A DNA stretch of 54,333 bases from a virus. Below, piece by piece: positions 30,410-38,059 of this stretch. The DNA lies in IMG/VR virus record IMGVR_UViG_3300028597_000016, positions 1 through 54,333 of that record; one strand, 5' to 3'. Position numbers and translations under genes: made by a program. How positions within the stretch are numbered: position 1 is the first letter of the stretch; each line of letters opens with the position of its first letter. A model generated the notes under the pieces. That model ran no database searches. It had not been told where the DNA came from and saw only the letters and a list, made by a program, of their open reading frames with translations.

Positions 30410-32801
30410 CGAGCACCGCAAGCACCCGCTCGCGAACTGCGAGGAGTGCCCCCTGTACTTGGAGCCCGGTCCCGTGCTGGGGATCGGCCCGGAGGGCGCC
30501 GTCAAGGTGGCGGTCGTCGGTGAGGCTCCGGGGTTCCAAGAGGCCACGGTCGGACGGCCCTTCGTCGGGCCGTCCGGCCAGGTCATGAACGAGGTGCTCC
30601 GGAACAACGACATCGATCGCAAGTCGGTGTTCGTCACCAACGCCGTGGCCTGCCGCCCGCCCAAGAACGCCACACCCACGCAGGAGGCCATAGACGCCTG
30701 CAATCCACGTCTGATGCAGGAGTTGTACGAGCACGATCCTGAGTACACGATCGCGGCCGGTGCTGTCGGCGCCAAGGCACTCGGGCTGAAGGGCGCGATG
30801 AAGAACCTGCGTGTCGGACCGCCACGCAGGCTGCTGAATCCACCGTTGGGCATCGACACCCTGGTCGTGCCGACCTGGCACCCGGCGTACGCGCTGCGCC
30901 AGCACGACCTGCTGACGACCATCGACTTCGACGTCTCCAAGATCAACAAGGGCACCCAGGCTTCCACCTGGCAGGAGCCCAAGCGGTTCGTCGCGGACAC
31001 GCGCGAGCGCGCGATGGACGCCATCGCCGATCTCTGGGAGATGCCCGGACCGTTCTCTGTGGACATCGAGACCGGCGTCGACAAGGACGAGGTCGACGTG
31101 CACGCCGATCAGCGCCCGCTGCTCTGCATCGGTGTGGGGTACAAGCCTGGCCACGTCTGTGTCTTCGCCGAGGAGATGATGCACGACGAGCAGGTGATGT
31201 ACCTGTTGGGCAAGCTGTTCCGCGAGAAGCCGCTGATCATGCACAACGGCAAGTCCGATGTCGCAGGCATGTTCCCGAAGATGGGACCGGTCAACCTGGT
31301 CTACGACACGATGCTGGAGCACTACGTCCTGGACGAGCGGACCGGCGGCCACGGGCTGGAGATCCTCGGGATCGAGCTGCTCGGCGTGCCGCCGTGGAAG
31401 GACATGGTCAAGCCCTACCTGGCCAAAGGCGCCGCGAAGAACTTCGCGGACATCCCCCGGCACCTGCTCTATCGCTACAACGCGATCGACTGCGACGTCA
31501 CGCTCCGACTCCACTACATGCTGTGGGACCAGCTCCAATGGCAGGACCGGACGAAGGCCCATGACCACATGGTCCGTGCGGCCAACCAGCTCGTGTACCC
31601 GGAGATGGACGGCATCGCGTTCGACATGCCGTACTCGATGGAGCTGACTGAAGATCTTCAGTCGCAGATAGCTGAAGTCGAAGCTGAAATCAACAAGCTG
31701 GTCGGCCAGGAGGTGAATCCACGCTCCACTCAGCAGCTCCTCAAGCTCTTCACTGCGCGTGGGTGGCACATCCCGTCGAGCACCAAGTCGAAGTCGGGGC
31801 TGACCACAGGAGCGAAGGAACTGCTCGCTGCGCGGATCGAAGGTCGGTACGACGACCATCCAGATGCTCTGGCGTTCCTAGATCTGCTGATGAAGGCGCG
31901 CGACCTGTCGAAGGATGACGGCACGTACGTCCGGGGGATGCAGTTGCGGGCTGTGGACCACGGCGACCACCACCGGATCCATACGACGTATACCTTGCAC
32001 GTCGCCACGACCGGTCGACTGTCCTCAAAGGATCCCAACCTCCAGAACATCAAGAACAAGCCCTACCTGCGTCGACAGTTCGTCGCGCGACCGGGCAACA
32101 TCTTCCTGTCCGGCGACTACAGCCAGGTCGAGGGACGCGTGATCGCAGTCCTGTCCGGCGATCAGTACCTGGGTGACCTGTTCCGAAACACCGAGCGGGA
32201 CATCTTCGACGAGATCTCGAACTCGATGTACGGGAAGCTGATCAAGGAGAAGCGCACGCTGCTCAAGTCGTTCTTCTACGGCCTGAGCTACGGGCGCACC
32301 GCGCACGGCATCGCTGGTGATCCGAAGTTCAACTTGAGTTTCACAGAAGCCGATGTCCAGCTCGAAGCGTTCAAGGATCTGATCCCGGGTGTGCTGGACT
32401 GGCAGGAGCAGACCTGGCAGACCGTGCAGGACCAGGGCTACCTGGAGACGACGTTCGGCCGCCGTCGCCACTTCCCGCTGATCACCAATCGGAACAAGGA
32501 CGAGGTACGTAAGGAAGCGTTGGCCTTCCTGCCACAGAGCACGGCTAGCGACATCTGCCTGCGCTCGTTCACACACATGAGTCCAGAACTTCGGGTCAAC
32601 TACGGACACGAAGGACAGATCCGGCTGACCATTCACGACGCCATCGTGACCGAAGTATTACAGGCACGTGAAGCAGAAATGCAGGCGGACATGCGCTACT
32701 ACATGGAGCTGTCCGGAAACGACTGGTCGTACGAGCAAGGTTCGAACGTGCCATTCCAAGTTGCATTCAAGCGCGGAACTAGCTGGGATCAGCTCGACTA
32801 G
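30402..32801 (+). CDS. Uracil-DNA glycosylase / family A DNA polymerase fusion (799 aa)
   Basis: TTG 30402, overlapping the upstream gene by 8 bp, keeps the whole glycosylase domain; GTG 30354 is less likely. Residues 1-170 are a family 4 uracil-DNA glycosylase: all four iron-sulfur Cys (C13, C16, C84, C100), motif GEAPGFQEATVGRPFVGPSG (from G40) and WHPAY (H160). A 3'-5' exonuclease follows, with SVDIETG, IMHNGKSDV and YNAIDCD. The polymerase has motif A SGDYSQVEGR (D572), motif B R618-x3-K622-x3-Y626-x3-Y630-G and motif C HDA (H745-A747). SPO1-type phages have a related fusion. It probably replicates the genome while sensing or removing uracil. Confidence 0.93.
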   Translation: MSNEHRKHPLANCEECPLYLEPGPVLGIGPEGAVKVAVVGEAPGFQEATVGRPFVGPSGQVMNEVLRNNDIDRKSVFVTNAVACRPPKNATPTQEAIDACNPRLMQELYEHDPEYTIAAGAVGAKALGLKGAMKNLRVGPPRRLLNPPLGIDTLVVPTWHPAYALRQHDLLTTIDFDVSKINKGTQASTWQEPKRFVADTRERAMDAIADLWEMPGPFSVDIETGVDKDEVDVHADQRPLLCIGVGYKPGHVCVFAEEMMHDEQVMYLLGKLFREKPLIMHNGKSDVAGMFPKMGPVNLVYDTMLEHYVLDERTGGHGLEILGIELLGVPPWKDMVKPYLAKGAAKNFADIPRHLLYRYNAIDCDVTLRLHYMLWDQLQWQDRTKAHDHMVRAANQLVYPEMDGIAFDMPYSMELTEDLQSQIAEVEAEINKLVGQEVNPRSTQQLLKLFTARGWHIPSSTKSKSGLTTGAKELLAARIEGRYDDHPDALAFLDLLMKARDLSKDDGTYVRGMQLRAVDHGDHHRIHTTYTLHVATTGRLSSKDPNLQNIKNKPYLRRQFVARPGNIFLSGDYSQVEGRVIAVLSGDQYLGDLFRNTERDIFDEISNSMYGKLIKEKRTLLKSFFYGLSYGRTAHGIAGDPKFNLSFTEADVQLEAFKDLIPGVLDWQEQTWQTVQDQGYLETTFGRRRHFPLITNRNKDEVRKEALAFLPQSTASDICLRSFTHMSPELRVNYGHEGQIRLTIHDAIVTEVLQAREAEMQADMRYYMELSGNDWSYEQGSNVPFQVAFKRGTSWDQLD

Positions 32802-32810
32802 GGAGGAAGT

Positions 32811-33077
32811 ATGCCGTTCGACACCCCAGCGGGAAAAGCCATCTTGATAGAGAACATCGTTAATGTTCCAGAATTGGCTGAACGCTTGGGAGTTCACGTC
32901 AATACCGTACATAACTGGATTCGGAACAAGAACACCACTTGGTTCCCGGATCCTCTTCCTTGCGGGGACTACCACTTCGACTACGACGAAGTGTATGAAT
33001 GGTTCCACAATTGGGTGATGGACCATCCCAAGTTTTATCCAATTGCCTACGCCGCCATGAAAGGGGGGTCTCAGTGA
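32811..33077 (+). CDS. Helix-turn-helix DNA-binding protein (88 aa)
   Basis: CTAGGGAGGAAGT precedes ATG 32811. Residues about 19-38 (VPELAERLGVHVNTVHNWIR) are a clear helix-turn-helix of the MerR/excisionase-like kind. The C-terminal half is Tyr/Asp/His-rich. The DNA is visibly AT-richer than its neighbours (for example 32838-32925). It could be a regulator; no integrase is present, so an excisionase role is unlikely. Confidence 0.75.
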   Translation: MPFDTPAGKAILIENIVNVPELAERLGVHVNTVHNWIRNKNTTWFPDPLPCGDYHFDYDEVYEWFHNWVMDHPKFYPIAYAAMKGGSQ

Positions 33078-33634
33078 GCATGCATGCCAAGAAGTATGAG
33101 TACGGGGAGGAGGCTCCGATTGAACAGCCCCGTCCGTTGGTACCTGGGGACATGGTCGAAGAGATCACGCTGCTGGCGTTCGATCCTGGCGGCACCACCG
33201 GCTTCATGCTGGGCACCTTCAACCCACAGACCGGCCTGATCATCCCCGGTTCGGTGGCGTTCGGCGAGATCGGACCGAACCCTCACCACACGCCCCTGGG
33301 CAGGTTCATCGAGGAGACGGCATTCAACCATCCGCACTTCATGGTCGTCACCGAGGACTACATCCCCGAGTTCGGTAGAGCGCAGAACTACGTCGCTCTG
33401 GAGTACATCGGCGTCATGGAGTACGTGTCTCGTAAGAACCTGATCAGCTTCGAGCGGCAGTCGCGGAACATCAAGCCGTACTGGACCAAGGAGAAGATGA
33501 TGGCCGTGGGGGTGTGGCCACGTGGAAAGAAGCACGCTCAGGATGCGGCCAGGCATTGGCTCACGTATGCGTCCAAGACCAGCCGACCGATGAATCTGAA
33601 CCTGGCAAGGGCGATTCACTATGCCGGAGAATAG
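33074..33634 (+). CDS. RuvC-like Holliday junction resolvase (186 aa)
   Basis: GTG 33074 overlaps the previous stop (GTGA) after AAGGGGGG; ATG 33080 is the alternative. The RNase H-fold acidic residues are visible: LAFDPGGTTGF (first Asp), VTEDYIPEFG (Glu) and KHAQDAARHWL (last Asp). This matches small RuvC-like resolvases of actinophages. It would resolve branched DNA before packaging. Confidence 0.82.
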   Translation: MSMHAKKYEYGEEAPIEQPRPLVPGDMVEEITLLAFDPGGTTGFMLGTFNPQTGLIIPGSVAFGEIGPNPHHTPLGRFIEETAFNHPHFMVVTEDYIPEFGRAQNYVALEYIGVMEYVSRKNLISFERQSRNIKPYWTKEKMMAVGVWPRGKKHAQDAARHWLTYASKTSRPMNLNLARAIHYAGE

Positions 33635-33806
33635 GGTCGTCGTCGAGCTGGCCTGCCATCCGAACGACGAGGTACAGGCTGCCCGTGTGGTCGAGGTGCT
33701 CTCCCGTACTGCCACAGGACTGGCGATGGACGGCGTCAACTGTCGAATCGACCTGATGCCGATCGAGGTCATCACGGAGGAAATCGAAGACAATGACACC
33801 GCGTGA
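33621..33806 (+). CDS. Hypothetical protein (61 aa)
   Basis: Overlaps the resolvase gene by 14 bp. A strand-helix-strand plan is visible (RVVVELACHP; AARVVEVLSRTATGLAM; CRIDLMPIEVI) with an acidic end. Function unknown. The next gene begins 14 bp before its end. Confidence 0.65.
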   Translation: MPENRVVVELACHPNDEVQAARVVEVLSRTATGLAMDGVNCRIDLMPIEVITEEIEDNDTA

Positions 33807-33984
33807 AGCCGCAATCGTGACGGCGTACACCGGGATCTTCTTGGGTGACTTCGGAGCATTTCAGGAGTACGTCGAAGAGATCCTCGGCCGCCCCGTCTGG
33901 TCACACGAGTTCGCCAGCGAGAAGTTGGAGATCGAGATCCGTGAGCGATCTCGTGCAGACTTCATGGCCATCAAGGTCGAATGA
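33793..33984 (+). CDS. Widespread small phage protein (63 aa)
   Basis: Overlaps the previous gene by 14 bp. The opening MTPREAAIVTAYTGIFLGDF and GRPVWSHEF are shared by a short family of unknown function found in phages of many hosts (I recall it as a DUF, without being able to confirm the number). Predicted helical and acidic. No enzymatic motif. Confidence 0.7.
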   Translation: MTPREAAIVTAYTGIFLGDFGAFQEYVEEILGRPVWSHEFASEKLEIEIRERSRADFMAIKVE

Positions 33985-33999
33985 AGGTATGGTCTTCGT

Positions 34000-34209
34000 A
34001 TGCCTGACTACCACAAGTTGACCCTCAACTTCACTGCCAAAGCATGGGCATCCGTCGAGTGGGTGTCTGCACACGAAGACCTGAACAAGACCGACGTCGT
34101 CAACCGCGCCGTACAGCTTTACGAGTTCATCGCCCGAGAGCGCAAGCTTGGCGGCGAACTGCTGATCGAGAAGAAGGACGGCAGCATCCACCGCATCCTC
34201 ATGGTGTGA
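34000..34209 (+). CDS. Ribbon-helix-helix-like DNA-binding protein (69 aa)
   Basis: The ribosome-binding site (GAAGG) is 12 bp upstream of ATG 34000. The plan LTLNFTAKAWASVEWVSAHE, then LNKTDVVNRAVQLYEFIARE is that of a MetJ/Arc/CopG ribbon-helix-helix, with the strand first and a T-D-V-V-N-R-A second-helix start. Such small dimers often autoregulate. The 18-bp palindrome at 1474 is one candidate site. Last gene of the plus-strand block. Confidence 0.72.
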   Translation: MPDYHKLTLNFTAKAWASVEWVSAHEDLNKTDVVNRAVQLYEFIARERKLGGELLIEKKDGSIHRILMV

Positions 34210-34214
34210 CGAGC

Positions 34215-34251
34215 CCGGGGTGTGGTCGGGGGAGGTCCGACCACACCCCGG
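34215..34251. terminator. Bidirectional terminator between convergent blocks
   Basis: CCGGGGTGTGGTCGG (34215-34229) is perfectly complementary to CCGACCACACCCCGG (34237-34251) with a 7-nt loop. It sits 5 bp after the last plus-strand stop and 3 bp beyond the last minus-strand stop, so it can end both transcripts. Confidence 0.8.
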
Positions 34252-34254
34252 AGA

Positions 34255-34980
34255 TCAGACTTCGTCCGACCCGCGTACCGCGAGTACCTGGACGACGAAC
34301 GTGCCAACGCCGGAGAACCGGTACGCCTCCACGACGAGCTGGATCGGCGCCCCCACGTTGAACACGTTGGCGGGCAGCTCCAGCGGAGGCGTGACGTTAC
34401 GCAGCAGTACGGCGGGCGCCGGGTTGTGGGCGATCTCGTAGTTGGAAACCTCGTAGCGCGGGCGCAACTGAGTGCCGGTGGCCAGCTCCTTGAAGCGCAA
34501 CGAGACGCCGGTCGCACCGTCGGAGCTGAAGACGTTGTAGACGACCTCGACCGAGGGGTTGGACTTGAGGAAGTTCACCTCGGCCTGCGCTGCATACACC
34601 GTCGTCGTCTGCGCCGGAAGCGCCAGCGTGACGTGCGTGATGTTGTGCGAGATCGAGGGGCGGCTGAGTCCACTCTGATAGGTCTCAGAGTCTCTTACGA
34701 TCACCTGCCCCTGGTGGTCATAGATCTTGACCGACTGGGGCGCACCAGACCCCGGAGAACTGACCTGCAACGCCGTGCCGCCGTCTTCGCGGCCGATCGT
34801 GAACCCGCGCTCGTCGGTCTCCGGATCCGTACCCGCTCGCATGAGGACGTCGCCCTGGGAGTTGAAGAACACCACCTGGTTCTTCGGCGAGCCTCGTTCC
34901 AGCTTCTCGATGCGGCTCTCCAACGCCGAGAGTCGCTGGGCCATGTCCGGCTGGGTGGTGTACTTCTCGCTAGTCGCCAC
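34255..34980 (-). CDS. Minor tail protein (241 aa)
   Basis: GTG 34980 follows GGAGG by 6 bp and overlaps the upstream gene by 11 bp. A short coiled coil (DMAQRLSALESRIEKLER) is followed by beta-rich sequence with repeated QV/FF/N-x-x-G turns. This is the usual plan of a small, trimeric, tail-tip or receptor-proximal protein. It is the last gene of the late operon. Receptor binding is inferred from position. Confidence 0.75.
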   Translation of the reverse strand: MATSEKYTTQPDMAQRLSALESRIEKLERGSPKNQVVFFNSQGDVLMRAGTDPETDERGFTIGREDGGTALQVSSPGSGAPQSVKIYDHQGQVIVRDSETYQSGLSRPSISHNITHVTLALPAQTTTVYAAQAEVNFLKSNPSVEVVYNVFSSDGATGVSLRFKELATGTQLRPRYEVSNYEIAHNPAPAVLLRNVTPPLELPANVFNVGAPIQLVVEAYRFSGVGTFVVQVLAVRGSDEV

Positions 34981-36115
34981 TGCCACCCTCCAAGCTCTGG
35001 AACGTCGGCTTGATCTTCTCCGCTTCGTTGTCACTTGGCGGGTTGATCTCGATCTGGGTGATGCGGGCAGGCGTCTCGAATCCGTCCGGGAACCGCTCGT
35101 TGCCGGTCGGCCAGGACAACACTCCCCAGTCGCCGACCCACCACTCACCGAAGTCGTCGATCTCGTCCAGCTCGATGGACGGGACGGCGATCGGCATGGC
35201 CCGCGCCTGCCCCTCCATGTTCGCTCGGGGCTGAACCAGCGGCGCCGGAAGCTGGTTGTCGTTGATGATGTAGTCCTTGCGCCGGTAGTTCTTCCCGAGG
35301 TTGACCCCGTTCTGGTAGGTACCGACCGGCGCTTCCTGACCCGAACCCTCGCCAGTGACGTAGAAGACGTTCCCCGCGCCGCCCAGGTTGCGCGTGTAGT
35401 AGTAGCCGGACATGTTCCGGCCGTACTCGAAGAAGAACGCATCCGAGGTCTTGCCGATCGTCGGGTAGCCCAGCTCCAGGTACTTGGTCGGCTGGTCGCC
35501 GAGCATCCGCGTGACCACACGCCAGTCGAAGCCGTCGTCCTGCTTGGCCAGGTCGTCCATCACCGCGCGGTAGGTCTTGCGGTCCCATGCGTTGATCTCC
35601 AACGAGACCAGCTTCGAGCTGCCCAACGGATATTCGGGCGGAACGATCACCCGGACGTTCGAGCTGATCTGGAACTGCATCAGCAGCCACAGCTCGCGGG
35701 CGATGTTGAGCTGGTCGTAGTTGGTCCAGATACGCGGGCAGACGAACTCGTCGAGCGTCACCATCTCCAGCGACGACTCCCAGGTCCGCCAGTAGACGCC
35801 CATCGCCTTGCCCTGCGAACCGTAGGACTGCGAGATGATCTCGCCGCCACCGCCGAGCAGCGGCACGTCGTTGCGGTAGATCGTGATCTCGGTGCGGCCG
35901 GGCTCGGTCATCTCCAGCATCTCGGCGTTGGCACGCCGGATGTCCGCCTTGGTGTAGCTGGGCGGCAGGTTGGATCCGTCCAGCTTGAAGTACCCCTGGC
36001 CGTTGCCGCCGTCCGACAGCTTCACGGAGAAGTTCACGCCGTAGAGCGGGATCTCTCCCAGCGGTCGGCCGGTCAGCAGCTCCCGGAACTCGTAGCGATA
36101 CTCCGGGCTGGTCAT
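34970..36115 (-). CDS. Minor tail protein, ReqiPepy6 Gp37-like (381 aa)
   Basis: The start at 36115 shares its A with the upstream TAA (TAATG). The opening YRYEFRELLTGRPLGEIPLY and the repeated aromatic, Gly-rich pattern (YYYTRNLGGAGNVFYVTGEG) recall the Gp37-like minor tail proteins of actinophages, which act as tail-hub or Tal-like components. It follows the distal tail and minor tail genes in the expected order. Name by pattern recognition only. Confidence 0.8.
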   Translation of the reverse strand: MTSPEYRYEFRELLTGRPLGEIPLYGVNFSVKLSDGGNGQGYFKLDGSNLPPSYTKADIRRANAEMLEMTEPGRTEITIYRNDVPLLGGGGEIISQSYGSQGKAMGVYWRTWESSLEMVTLDEFVCPRIWTNYDQLNIARELWLLMQFQISSNVRVIVPPEYPLGSSKLVSLEINAWDRKTYRAVMDDLAKQDDGFDWRVVTRMLGDQPTKYLELGYPTIGKTSDAFFFEYGRNMSGYYYTRNLGGAGNVFYVTGEGSGQEAPVGTYQNGVNLGKNYRRKDYIINDNQLPAPLVQPRANMEGQARAMPIAVPSIELDEIDDFGEWWVGDWGVLSWPTGNERFPDGFETPARITQIEINPPSDNEAEKIKPTFQSLEGGSGD

Positions 36116-37161
36116 TAGTAGGGGTACCAGCCATTCACGGCCATGTGGCTCAGGCCCGGCGTGAATCCGTTGGTGAGCACGCCGTTGTCCGACGTACGGA
36201 CCTGGACCTGCGCGCCGGAGGGCACACCACGGCCCCACAGCCCCCGCAGACCCCAGTCGTAGTAGCCGTCACAGGAGAAGAAGTCCGCCGCCGGGAATCC
36301 GGGCGGCAAGTCGATCAGCATGGTCGGCCCGGCAGGCACGGTCGAGCCCGCACCGTTGAACAGGAACACCGCGCGGAAGTAGATCAGCCGGATCGCCGGG
36401 ATGGCCTTGTAGAAGCCCGTCCGCGAACCGGTGGCGCCCATGTTGAAGCCGGACGGGAGCGACGGCGTGTACGTGCCCTCGCGGACCACGGGAACGGTCT
36501 CCCACACCCCGGCGGTGCCGTTCCAGATCTTGCTGACGTCGTCGTTGAGCTGGTGCGCTCGCTGGCCCGGCCGGATCGTTCCGCCCGGCGGCAGGTAGAA
36601 GAGGTTGGGTACCTCCATGTAGCCGCCGACGGCGTTCACGTACGGCGCCAACCACGTGATGTTGCCGGTGTTGATGCTGGTCACGCTGGAGTTCACGGCG
36701 ATCTGCGCGATGGCTACCGAGTTGGCGTCTGCCGCCGGGAGCACAGGCGAGCCTGCCGGAGTACCGGTCTTCACCTCCAGTACCCAGTCGTTGATCGCGC
36801 CGGAGTACTGCGCGTCGCGCACGCGCGCCTGCACCAGGTCCAGCCGGTTGAGCCCGGGTCCGGGAGCTGTGGCCACAGAGATGGTCTTGTCCGCGTCGTT
36901 GTGGCAGACGTATACGCCCTGGGTACCGCTCTCCGTTCCCTGAATGAAAACGGTTCCCTGCCGCACGACCACAGCCATGGTGGGCGAGCCGGTCTGCGTG
37001 ACCGCCATCCGGTTGCCGTGCTCCGGGTGCACGCCCGCGCGCGAGGTGAACCCACCGCCCAGGAAGTGCGTACCGAGCAAAGCCCCGACCGCCCGGCGGA
37101 ACACGCTGGCACTGTGGTCCGTGCGCGCCTGCATGTACGCGGGCGGATTGATTTCTGCCAT
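36115..37161 (-). CDS. Minor tail/baseplate protein (348 aa)
   Basis: GGGGAGGAACGTA precedes ATG 37161. The N-terminal 170 residues (MQARTDHSASVFRRAVGAL; VRQGTVFIQGTESGTQGVYV) match the beta-rich baseplate-like proteins often found after Dit genes. The C-terminal half (TYTPSLPSGFNMG; RLIYFRAVFLFNGAG) looks like a jelly-roll carbohydrate-binding fold. Probable tail-tip protein. Confidence 0.8.
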   Translation of the reverse strand: MAEINPPAYMQARTDHSASVFRRAVGALLGTHFLGGGFTSRAGVHPEHGNRMAVTQTGSPTMAVVVRQGTVFIQGTESGTQGVYVCHNDADKTISVATAPGPGLNRLDLVQARVRDAQYSGAINDWVLEVKTGTPAGSPVLPAADANSVAIAQIAVNSSVTSINTGNITWLAPYVNAVGGYMEVPNLFYLPPGGTIRPGQRAHQLNDDVSKIWNGTAGVWETVPVVREGTYTPSLPSGFNMGATGSRTGFYKAIPAIRLIYFRAVFLFNGAGSTVPAGPTMLIDLPPGFPAADFFSCDGYYDWGLRGLWGRGVPSGAQVQVRTSDNGVLTNGFTPGLSHMAVNGWYPY

Positions 37162-37174
37162 TACGTTCCTCCCC

Positions 37175-38059
37175 TTACCGCCACGCCGACCGGTAGATGA
37201 TGTCCATGTGCGTGGCTCCTGCGCTGCCGCCTTCTACGTTGAACTGGATCGAGTTGGTACCCGGTGCCAGATCGAACCAGGACGGTCGTCGCAGTTTGTC
37301 ACGTACGTTGGAAACGCCCCAGGCTGTGCTGTAGAAACGCACGGTCCGCGCCTCGGAGTCGATCTCCAGGTAGTCAGTCGTCGTGTCCACCAGGATGTCG
37401 AACGCCATCTCGTCGCCCGTGGTGGTGTTCACCACGTGCGGATTGATGTATGGGCCGTACATTCGGAACTTGACCGGAGTCGAGCGGTTGCCCGCATTCA
37501 CGATCGCGGCCGGGAAGCTGCCGACGGTGATACCGCCGAAGCCGACATCGAAGCTACGGTCGAATCCCACCCCGGTCTGAATCAGGTTCGAGACCGTCAT
37601 CGTCTTGATCGACTCGTTCTCCGAGTAGATCCGTGGGTCGCCCGCGATCGCGTTGAACTGGATCTCGCACATTCCCAGCCGCCGGAGCTGGGTGATCGAA
37701 TAGCGGACACCCTGGGGCTTCACCCAGAGCATCCGCCCACCGACCTTCGGAGCCCGCATGTACAAGGGGAGCGGGACTTCGCTCGGTGCCCACTCTCCCT
37801 TCAGCCGGTCGAGGGTGGTCTCCGTGTTGCTCTCTTCGTCGTACAGCACCCCGCTCAACACGATCGTTCGTGCCTGCTCGTAGACGCTGTCGACGTACCC
37901 GCCGTCGCGTCCGTCCCGGTCCCGGATCGACGTCCGGAACGGCGCGGAGTCCAGCCCCTGGATCTCGCTCAGGTCGACGGCCGGATAGGTGATCTTGTTG
38001 TCGTTGATGATGAAGCCGGACGTGCCGAGCTGAAACGAGAAGTCGGTGGTCAGCGCCAT
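37175..38059 (-). CDS. Distal tail protein (Dit-like) (294 aa)
   Basis: The start shares a base with the tape-measure stop (TAATG). The sequence FIINDNKITYPAVDLSEIQGLD at the N-terminus, RDRDGRDGGYVDSV, and the later beta-rich C-terminal domain (SIQFNVEGGSAG) fit the siphovirus distal tail family. Dit proteins form the hexameric ring joining tube and tail tip. The place right after the tape measure supports this. Confidence 0.85.
   Translation of the reverse strand: MALTTDFSFQLGTSGFIINDNKITYPAVDLSEIQGLDSAPFRTSIRDRDGRDGGYVDSVYEQARTIVLSGVLYDEESNTETTLDRLKGEWAPSEVPLPLYMRAPKVGGRMLWVKPQGVRYSITQLRRLGMCEIQFNAIAGDPRIYSENESIKTMTVSNLIQTGVGFDRSFDVGFGGITVGSFPAAIVNAGNRSTPVKFRMYGPYINPHVVNTTTGDEMAFDILVDTTTDYLEIDSEARTVRFYSTAWGVSNVRDKLRRPSWFDLAPGTNSIQFNVEGGSAGATHMDIIYRSAWR

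Noticed and set aside
34727-37200. Long plus-strand frames across the minor tail genes
   Set aside because: Opposite strand to coherent tail proteins, no start signals, low-quality sequence.
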